In this document: positions 1 through 4,930 of the stretch, in pieces
Position numbering within the stretch: position 1 is the first letter of the stretch
Layout of the letters: the number at the start of each line of letters is the position of its first letter
NCBI GenBank assembly: GCA_040377825.1
Contig: JBEINZ010000134.1
Location: 1 to 8,643 of the forward strand
Source: JBEINZ01 sp040377825
GTDB taxonomy: Bacteria; Pseudomonadota; Alphaproteobacteria; Rhizobiales; Ancalomicrobiaceae
Length of the DNA: 8,643 nucleotides
Reading direction: 5' to 3'
Notes under the pieces: generated by a model
Told to the model about the DNA's origin: nothing
Seen by the model: the letters and a program-made list of their open reading frames with translations, nothing else
Database searches by the model: none
Made by a program: the position numbers and the translations under genes

Positions 1-927
1 GATGTCGTAGCGGGCGCGGAAGCCGAATTCCTTGGTCAGCCGATCGATCGAGAGCGAAGCGCGATCGACCGTGGAGAACAGATCCACCGTGCATTCGGTC
101 GGGTCGCTGGAGAGCCGCCATTTGAATCCCGGATAGCGACGGGCGAGCCTTTGGCACCAATCCTCCACGGTCCAGCGGAAGCCAGTGCTGACATTGTAGA
201 CGCCATGCTTCGGCTTGTTGGCGTCCAGCAGCGCAATCACCGCGCTGGCGACGTCACGGACATAGACCCAGTCGCGCAGGCCAGGGCGGGAGAGCACCGC
301 CTCATTGCCCTCGATCGCCAGCGCCAGCGCCTGAAACGGCGCGCTGAGCGTATCGCGCAAGCCGGTGTCGCGCTCCCAGGGGCCGAACACGGCGGACAGG
401 CGCGCCACCACAACGTCCAACCCGGTCAGCGCCTGCTGGCGCAGCGCCAGCCGCTCCGACGCGAATTTGGTGATGGCGTAGAGGGTTTCCGGATTGGGCG
501 TCGGGTCGTCCTCGGTCAGCGGCTTGGCCCGACCACCCGCCGCGCCATAGACCGAGGCGGAGGACAGCAGCACGATCCGGCGGATGGGGTGGCGCTGCGC
601 CGCCTCCAGCACCGACAGCGTGCCCATCAGGTTGGTGTCCATGATGCTGCGCGGGTCGCGCCGCTCGCGCTGGGATCCCGCAGTGATGACGGCGGCGTGG
701 ACGATGCGGTCGATCTTGGCGTCGGCGATCAGGCGCTCCAGCGCCGCCGTGTCGCGCACGTCGCCGATCACCGCGATCACCTTGCCCTCCAGCTTCTCGA
801 AAGCGGGCTTGGCGGCGGGGGGCGGCGGCTCCAGGCCGAACAAGGCCACTTTCTCGCCGCGCGCCAGCAGGGCCTCCGCAACGCCCAGACCGACGAAGCC
901 GGTGCCCCCGGTGATCAATACGCTCAT
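1..927 (-). CDS. NAD-dependent epimerase/dehydratase, extended SDR (partial, C-terminus outside window)
   Basis: This is an open frame of 309 codons on the minus strand with no stop before the window edge. The N-terminus MSVLITGGTGFVG contains the extended-SDR dinucleotide-binding motif TGxxGxxG (residues 6-13), followed by a Rossmann fold with GDVRD near 55-59. LSSASVYG (121-128) supplies the catalytic Ser region, and YAITK (150-154) is the YxxxK catalytic pair Tyr150/Lys154. RDWVYVRDVA (218-227) and YNVSTG (244-249) are typical of UDP-sugar epimerase-like proteins (NAD_binding_4/Epimerase). The full family length is about 300-340, so only a short tail is missing. An AGGAGG site 7 nt upstream of the ATG fixes the start. 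The family epimerises, dehydrates or reduces nucleotide-sugar or related substrates in the cytosol; the substrate cannot be read from sequence. It lies outside the accessory block, on the other side of the tRNA, and is probably ordinary chromosome. Confidence 0.93.
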   Translation of the reverse strand, partial: MSVLITGGTGFVGLGVAEALLARGEKVALFGLEPPPPAAKPAFEKLEGKVIAVIGDVRDTAALERLIADAKIDRIVHAAVITAGSQRERRDPRSIMDTNLMGTLSVLEAAQRHPIRRIVLLSSASVYGAAGGRAKPLTEDDPTPNPETLYAITKFASERLALRQQALTGLDVVVARLSAVFGPWERDTGLRDTLSAPFQALALAIEGNEAVLSRPGLRDWVYVRDVASAVIALLDANKPKHGVYNVSTGFRWTVEDWCQRLARRYPGFKWRLSSDPTECTVDLFSTVDRASLSIDRLTKEFGFRARYDI

Positions 928-934
928 GCCTCAG

Positions 935-940
935 CCTCCT
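935..940 (-). promoter_or_regulatory. Shine-Dalgarno site of the epimerase gene
   Basis: On the minus strand this reads AGGAGG, a perfect anti-16S match. It lies 7 nt before the ATG at 927 and decides the start of the epimerase gene. It lies inside the sequence that the upstream transposase relic would read through. Confidence 0.8.
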
Positions 941-1024
941 GCGCTCAAGCTGACAGCTTGGCGGATTCAGCCAGCCCTGGATAGCTGGCGACGCCTCGCG
1001 CTTTGAGTGTCGCGCCGGGATTGG

Positions 1025-1044
1025 CGGTTGATCGCTCTCAACCG
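1025..1044. repeat. Perfect 7-bp inverted repeat
   Basis: CGGTTGA and TCAACCG flank a 6-nt loop, between the epimerase start and the end of the transposase relic. There is no T-tract, so there is no direct support for an intrinsic terminator. It may belong to the end of the insertion sequence or be chance. Confidence 0.35.
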
Positions 1045-1381
1045 GTTTGGAGCGGGTGAGCCTTTTGCAAGCGTAAGCCAGCGCGATGAGCGATCATTCG
1101 GTGTCGATGTTTGGCAGGCCCAGCAGGCGGAATCGTCGGAACCCCAGGACGCATTTGATGACGCCAAAGCCCGCTACAGCCGCCGCAAACGCCGCCTTCT
1201 TCGCGCGCCGTAACGTCGCGATCGTGTCGTGACCGGGCTGCAGGTTCGCCGCGACAAACCGAACCCCGACATCCCGATAGGTCGCCCGCTCAATCCGCCG
1301 GTATGGCGAAAGGCGCGACATCGTCGCCAGGCGCCCATTCCTACAGGTCTGGGGGCAAGAGATAGGATTGATCACGGTCAA
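1037..1381 (-). pseudogene. IS1182-like transposase relic, internally deleted, with in-frame stop
   Basis: The open frame from the ATG at 1381 to the TGA at 1094-1096 encodes 95 residues. Residues 28-67 carry RRIERATYRDVGVRFVAAN and HDTIATLRRAKKAAF, the N-terminal (DUF772-type) signature of IS1182-like DDE transposases. It continues directly, in the same frame, into GFGVIKCVLGFRRFRLLGLP (71-90), which resembles the extreme C-terminal segment of the same family. The DDE core of roughly 300 residues expected between them is missing; the junction is near residues 65-70 (about 1170-1190). Past the TGA the frame continues as SLIALAYACKRLTRSKP. Relatives normally read E-W-S/K-L there, so the stop has replaced a Trp codon (TGG to TGA). 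Residues 1-27 are unlike the family, so the true 5' end is also lost. It cannot encode an active enzyme. Family assignment is from memory of conserved motifs. Confidence 0.75.
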
Positions 1382-1382
1382 A

Positions 1383-1404
1383 GGGGATGTGGTTCGCCAT
1401 CCCC
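1383..1404. repeat. Perfect 7-bp hairpin upstream of the tRNA
   Basis: GGGGATG and CATCCCC flank an 8-nt loop, just beyond the 5' side of the transposase relic. It could be part of an insertion-sequence end or a decayed regulatory hairpin. There is no T-run on either side. Nothing else is recognised between here and the tRNA promoter. Confidence 0.35.
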
Positions 1405-1469
1405 GAATCTTGCACCATCAGCCCTGATTTGGGAATCTCTCGCGCGCCAATCCGACAGGCTGCCAACTC

Positions 1470-1497
1470 TTGCTTTTTTCCACCGCTCCACTAATTT
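1470..1497 (+). promoter_or_regulatory. Possible sigma70-type promoter for tRNA-Glu
   Basis: TTGCTT (1470-1475) as -35 and TAATTT (1492-1497) as -10 are separated by 16 nt. The -10 ends 18 nt before the mature tRNA 5' end, a sensible position for a short leader. The match is only moderate, and the call leans on location. Confidence 0.4.
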
Positions 1498-1515
1498 CAT
1501 TCCTTGGCTGCGCCG

Positions 1516-1591
1516 GTCCCCTTCGTCTAGAGGCCTAGGACACCGCCCTCTCACGGCGGTAACAGGGGTTCGAATCCCCTAGGGGACGCCA
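1516..1591 (+). tRNA. tRNA-Glu (anticodon CTC), CCA encoded
   Basis: A complete 76-nt cloverleaf can be drawn. The acceptor stem GTCCCCT (1516-1522) pairs with AGGGGAC (1581-1587), followed by discriminator G and encoded CCA (1589-1591). The anticodon stem CCGCC/GGCGG closes the loop CTCTCAC, giving anticodon CTC and therefore Glu (GAG codons). The T-arm is AGGGG-TTCGAAT-CCCCT (1564-1580). The gene reads towards the accessory region. tRNA 3' ends are classic targets of tyrosine-recombinase islands, which fits the defence genes that follow, but no integrase or second copy of the 3' end lies in this window. Confidence 0.96.
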
Positions 1592-2042
1592 GCGATTTCA
1601 ATGACTTAGGGCGACACGTCACCACGAAATCTTGGCGCTGTCCAATAAATGTCCCATATCCAGGTTGGGATAGATCGGTACACAGTGGGTAAGTCCGACG
1701 GCTGCGCCCCTCCAGGTGGACGGTTCTGCGATCGAAATCGGGCAAGGGTTTCATTAGCCTCGCGCTACTGCGTGCGATAGGAAACTGGCTGGATTCGATC
1801 CATAGGCGTCATCCAGTGAGGGACATTGCGGCTGACCAGAAGCGGACGCTCCTCGAAACAAGAATGCACTCGAAACCGGACCGGCGGTGGACATCATTTC
1901 GGTGGAGAGCGACGTTGACCCACTGCATCGGCGCACGCCTTTGCCGCGACAACTGCACGGTGCGACCGAGGAAGCCGGTCAACTCGCTTCGAGAGGCCTA
2001 GTCAAACGACTGTGCACCGGCTTCAATCCTCAAATCAATTTA
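1592..2042. other. Gene-free stretch between tRNA-Glu and the ATPase-nuclease gene
   Basis: About 450 bp without a convincing gene. Only short overlapping frames on both strands exist, none with a good ribosome-binding site or a recognisable motif. It may be decayed island DNA, for example remains of an integrase module or insertion sequence, but I could not recognise any residue of either. The promoter of the gene starting at 2056 should lie here; no convincing -35/-10 pair was identified. Confidence 0.5.
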
Positions 2043-2048
2043 GAGGGG
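2043..2048 (+). promoter_or_regulatory. Shine-Dalgarno site supporting the GTG start at 2056
   Basis: GAGGGG lies 7 nt before the GTG at 2056. It is the only purine-rich site in the right place and supports the GTG codon as start of the ATPase-nuclease gene. Confidence 0.6.
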
Positions 2049-2055
2049 CTTAGCC

Positions 2056-3651
2056 GTGCGTCTACTCAATATACATATTAACCATTTCCGCCGGTTCAAA
2101 GATTTGACAGTTCAGAATATCCCAGCGAGCGCTAAGTTGGTGGTGCTTGCTGGCCCGAACGGATCAGGAAAGTCTTCGCTCTTCGACGCCCTGCTTCTGC
2201 GTTATGGTAAGGACACGGCATCCGGTTGGAGCAACGATACCAAGTACTACGATCGGCCGCAGGAACAGGTCGTCGACCACGACGCCAGAATTTCCTTCAC
2301 CACCGATGCCGGCAACCGCTTCGCCCTGGGCAATCTCTACGTCCGGACGGCGTACAGGAACGACCATGAATTCACTACCAATGCCCTCTCTCGGCAGGGA
2401 GCTATCCTCGACAGTAGGAACTTGAGACGGCTGATCGAGCCCGACGCCACGGTCAGCACCAACTACCAGCGCCTTGCCTCCCAAGCAATGGAGGACGTAT
2501 TCGTCAGGGAGGCGGCCGGGACGACGATGGGCGAGTACCGCGAGAAGCTAATCGGCGAGGTCCGCTCGCCACTCAAGCAGTTGTTCCCCGATCTGACCTT
2601 CGTCGGCGTAGGCAATCCTCTCGACCAGGGCACCTTCCAATTCGATAAAGGCACTTCGAAGGGCTTCGACTACAAGAATCTCTCCAGTGGTGAGAAGGCC
2701 TCCTTCGACCTCATCCTCGATTTCGTGGTTAAGCGGCGCAGTTATGTGGATGCGATCTACTGCATCGACGAGCCGGAGACCCACATGAACACGCGGCTGC
2801 AGGGTGCGCTTCTCGGTGAACTCGTCGATCTGCTTCCCGACAACTCCCAACTCTGGATCGCGTCACATTCGATCGGGATGATGCGGAAGGCGCGCGAGAT
2901 GTACGATGCTGACCCGTTGTCAGTGGCGTTCATAGATTTCAGTGGTCACGACTTCGACCAGGAGATTACGCTCTCGCCGAGCAAACCAACCCGAAACTTC
3001 TGGGAAGCGGTGATGCACGTCGCTCTCGACGATCTCACCGCGCTGGTGGCGCCCAAACAAGTGGTGATCTGCGAAGGCAACCCGATGGGCGCGGTGCCGG
3101 GGAAGAACACTGAGCAAGACGCTCGGATCTACGAAGCGATCTTCGGCGACGAGGTGGCCGACACCACCTTCATTTCTGCCGGCAACTCCAAGGAGGTTCA
3201 GAACGATTTCATCGGACTGGCGACCGTACTGCCGAAGTTGGCCTCGGGCATGAAAATCATACGCGTAATCGACTTGGACGACCACACCCCAACCGATGTT
3301 ATCGCTCTAAGGAACGAGGGCATACGCGTTCTGAGCCTTCGGCATCTTGAGGCCTACCTCTACGACGACGAGGTGCTGACCGCCCTCTGTAACTCGGTAG
3401 GGAAGCCCGAAAAGGCGCCGGATTTAATCGCGGCTAAGCATGCTGCGATCGCCAGCATGGTGAGCCGGGGCCACCCCGCAGACGACATCAAGAAAGCCGC
3501 TGGCTCCATCTATGTCGCGGCTAAGCAGGTGCTGTCTCTGACGCAGGTGGGGAACGACGCCCCGGCGTTCGAAAGGAACACATTGTCGAAGCTGATCAAG
3601 CCATGCATGGCCATCTACAAAAAATTGCGCATGGATCTGTTTGCAGTCTGA
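2056..3651 (+). CDS. AAA/ABC-type ATPase with C-terminal TOPRIM-like (DUF4435/OLD-like) nuclease domain; probable single-chain defence protein
   Basis: A 531-residue protein with a GTG start. The N-terminal half is a Rad50/RecF-like ABC ATPase (AAA_21/AAA_15 type). It opens with MRLLNIHINHFRRFKDLTV and has Walker A GPNGSGKSS (33-41), ABC signature-like NLSSGEK (208-214), Walker B AIYCIDEPE (233-241, Asp238/Glu239) and switch His271 in ASHS. The spacer between Walker A and the signature is short, so no long coiled coil is expected. The C-terminal part fits a TOPRIM fold: VVICEGN (336-342, Glu340), VIDLDD (404-409, Asp406/Asp408) and RHLEAYL (429-435, Glu432). The EG...DxD...LExYL order is that of DUF4435 and OLD-family nucleases. 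PARIS systems pair such an ATPase (AriA) with a DUF4435 nuclease (AriB), and fused forms are known; OLD-type nucleases are the alternative. The inferred role is phage-triggered nucleic-acid or tRNA cleavage in the cytosol. The gene appears monocistronic. Domain calls are firm; system name is uncertain. Confidence 0.88.
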   Translation: MRLLNIHINHFRRFKDLTVQNIPASAKLVVLAGPNGSGKSSLFDALLLRYGKDTASGWSNDTKYYDRPQEQVVDHDARISFTTDAGNRFALGNLYVRTAYRNDHEFTTNALSRQGAILDSRNLRRLIEPDATVSTNYQRLASQAMEDVFVREAAGTTMGEYREKLIGEVRSPLKQLFPDLTFVGVGNPLDQGTFQFDKGTSKGFDYKNLSSGEKASFDLILDFVVKRRSYVDAIYCIDEPETHMNTRLQGALLGELVDLLPDNSQLWIASHSIGMMRKAREMYDADPLSVAFIDFSGHDFDQEITLSPSKPTRNFWEAVMHVALDDLTALVAPKQVVICEGNPMGAVPGKNTEQDARIYEAIFGDEVADTTFISAGNSKEVQNDFIGLATVLPKLASGMKIIRVIDLDDHTPTDVIALRNEGIRVLSLRHLEAYLYDDEVLTALCNSVGKPEKAPDLIAAKHAAIASMVSRGHPADDIKKAAGSIYVAAKQVLSLTQVGNDAPAFERNTLSKLIKPCMAIYKKLRMDLFAV

Positions 3652-3754
3652 CCAAGTCTAAGCTCGTCTTTCGACCCAATGTGGTGACTATTAACTAATG
3701 CGTTTTACGGTCGATGGTGGCGCTCAGTGAAGTGCACCCCGTTTCGACCGGACA

Positions 3755-3768
3755 CCGGCTCTAGCCGG
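3755..3768. repeat. Short inverted repeat next to the IS3-type terminus
   Basis: CCGGCT-CT-AGCCGG, a 6-bp inverted repeat with a 2-nt centre, directly inside the presumed terminal repeat of the IS3-type relic. It may be part of the transposase binding region. Confidence 0.4.
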
Positions 3769-3771
3769 AGG

Positions 3772-3790
3772 GCCTAGGCTAAGCCTAGGC
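3772..3790. repeat. 19-nt perfect palindrome in the OrfA leader
   Basis: GCCTAGGCT and AGCCTAGGC flank a single A. The palindrome ends 8 nt before the OrfA ATG at 3799 and takes the place where a ribosome-binding site would be. It could fold to limit transposase translation or act as a binding site. That role is inference; the symmetry itself is directly visible. Confidence 0.6.
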
Positions 3791-3798
3791 ATACGCCT

Positions 3799-4071
3799 AT
3801 GTCTGAAGAGTTTTCGAAAGTTGAAGTGATCACCGGCGTTGCGCGTCGGCGTCGGTTCACGACCGACCTTAAGATGGCTGTCGTCGCTGAAACGATGAAG
3901 CGAGGCATGTCGATCAGTTATGTTGCTCGACGCCATGGGCTCTCGCCGAGCCTCGTCTTTTGGTGGAGGCGTAGGATGAACGACGGAGGCCAAGAAGCGG
4001 TGCACGCAGATGAGGAGGTGGCTACCTCTTCTGGGCTGCGCCTGACGCGTGGCGGTGTAAGTCGTCAGTAG
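3799..4071 (+). pseudogene. Truncated IS3-family transposase OrfA (HTH_Tnp_1)
   Basis: 90 residues. KVEVITGVARRRRFTTDLKM (residues 7-26) and YVARRHGLSPSLVFWWRRRM (41-60) form the Tnp_1-type helix-turn-helix that binds element ends. HADEEVATSSG (69-79) matches the stretch that normally precedes the leucine-zipper region ending in a GKKTMExEIL-type motif. That region is absent: the frame drifts into unrelated residues LRLTRGGVSRQ and stops. No OrfB frame follows, so programmed frameshifting to make an OrfAB transposase is impossible. There is no Shine-Dalgarno site before the ATG. An IS66 TnpA is the nearest alternative family, less likely given the terminal sequence and the HADEEV stretch. Confidence 0.7.
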
Positions 4072-4196
4072 GGCAACGGCGCGCACAGCGGTTCCGACTG
4101 CGCTTAGCGGTTTCACGCTCAAAACTATCGCATGATCCCTATCCTGCGTCGGGAGGAGCGTGCTTTATTCGCGTCAAGCTTGCACTCATAGTGATC

Positions 4197-4202
4197 AGGG
4201 AG
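4197..4202 (+). promoter_or_regulatory. Shine-Dalgarno site favouring the TTG start at 4211
   Basis: AGGGAG lies 8 nt before the TTG at 4211. The alternative upstream GTG at 4160 has GGAGG only 3 nt away, which is too close for good initiation. This site therefore shifts the likely start of the HamA-like gene to 4211. Confidence 0.5.
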
Positions 4203-4210
4203 AACGAGGA

Positions 4211-4930
4211 TTGACAGGTTTTCAAGCCACCGTGCTGAATAAAGTCCGCTGTTATCGTGGCTCGCCGACGTGTGACGACGCTCACGCCGCGCTGCTGGCG
4301 ATGCTGAACACCCTGCGCACGACCTACCTGCCGGCGGGCGGGACCCTGACTACGAGCCAGAAAGGGAACTTTGGCGAGTTTATCTCCTATCATATCGCTA
4401 GCGCAGCCTATCCCTACCCAGACCATGTGCGGTTCGCCGGCAACGCCCTAAATCCTCTCAGCAGGATCAGCGGCGCCGGCCTAGATCTTGTTTATCTCTA
4501 TTTCGATAATACGAACCCTGCAAATGATCTAATCTACATTCAGGAGGTAAAGACAACGGGTGCGATCAACCTGAACTATCTCGACGAGCTAAAGAGAGAT
4601 TATAGCAAACTGTTTGGGACAGACCCGCAATTCACGCTCCAAAGCCGCATCCAGCACGTCCAAAACATCCTAGAGTTCGAACGTGGCAACCCGATCGCCG
4701 CTCGCAGGGTCTCTGACCTTGCTTCCACGACCCCGGCGACTGCTTCCGGTGTAAGGCTAATCCCTACCGGAATTTCCAGCATCGGCGTCGGAGATCCTTT
4801 GACGAAACTGAGCGTAATTCGAAGATCGATTGCAACCTTTGGATGGCCAGTGGCGAATATCGAGCCCTGGTCGATCGTTATGTCTGATCTTGACGATCGT
4901 CTGATCCGTCTGTCCCGGGGGTTGCCGTGA
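4211..4930 (+). CDS. hamA: HamA-like nuclease subunit of a Hachiman-type system (PD-(D/E)XK fold)
   Basis: 239 residues from the TTG at 4211; an in-frame GTG at 4160 would add 17 unconvincing residues. The nuclease core is compact: GNFGEFISYHI (52-62, Glu56 in a helix), then SGAGLDLVYLYF (87-98, Asp92), then DLIYIQEVKTT (106-116, Glu112-Val-Lys114). The E...D...ExK order is that of PD-(D/E)XK nucleases and matches HamA/DUF1837 layout. A tail continues to IEPWSIVMSDLDD (217-229). No signal peptide or membrane segment is seen, so it is cytosolic. In Hachiman, HamA is held inactive by the HamB helicase and degrades DNA when damage or phage intermediates are sensed. Its stop overlaps the helicase start by 4 nt, so the two are translationally coupled. 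Sequence around the motifs is not a textbook DUF1837 match, so a divergent HamA or a different nuclease partnered with a HamB-like helicase remains possible. Confidence 0.72.
   Translation: MTGFQATVLNKVRCYRGSPTCDDAHAALLAMLNTLRTTYLPAGGTLTTSQKGNFGEFISYHIASAAYPYPDHVRFAGNALNPLSRISGAGLDLVYLYFDNTNPANDLIYIQEVKTTGAINLNYLDELKRDYSKLFGTDPQFTLQSRIQHVQNILEFERGNPIAARRVSDLASTTPATASGVRLIPTGISSIGVGDPLTKLSVIRRSIATFGWPVANIEPWSIVMSDLDDRLIRLSRGLP

Larger units (their letters stand above)
3728..4071 (+). mobile_element. IS3-family (IS2-group-like) relic: left end plus truncated OrfA
   Basis: The segment starting TGAAGTGCACCCCGTTTCG and continuing CCGGACACC resembles the terminal inverted repeat of IS3-family elements found in alphaproteobacteria. 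It is followed after about 50 nt by an OrfA-like reading frame. No OrfB (rve integrase core) and no matching right inverted repeat was found before the next gene, so only about 340 bp of the left side remains. The right boundary is not visible and is set here at the end of the OrfA frame. It separates the ATPase-nuclease gene from the HamAB-like operon. Confidence 0.65.

Noticed and set aside
151..984. 277-codon plus-strand open frame
   Set aside because: It is antisense to the epimerase gene, which has textbook SDR motifs and a perfect AGGAGG. The frame is rich in Arg, Gln and Gly, typical of a high-GC shadow, with no ribosome-binding site.
1551..1754. Minus-strand frame ending in SPRGFEPLLPP
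   Set aside because: This peptide is the well-known artefact of translating the complement of a tRNA T-arm; it overlaps tRNA-Glu.
1592..2055. Integrase or excisionase next to the tRNA
   Set aside because: All frames were read for recombinase motifs and none was found; only short unsupported frames exist.
4542..4548. AGGAGGT inside the HamA-like gene
   Set aside because: It encodes the QEVK catalytic segment; no sensible start codon with a long frame follows at the right distance.
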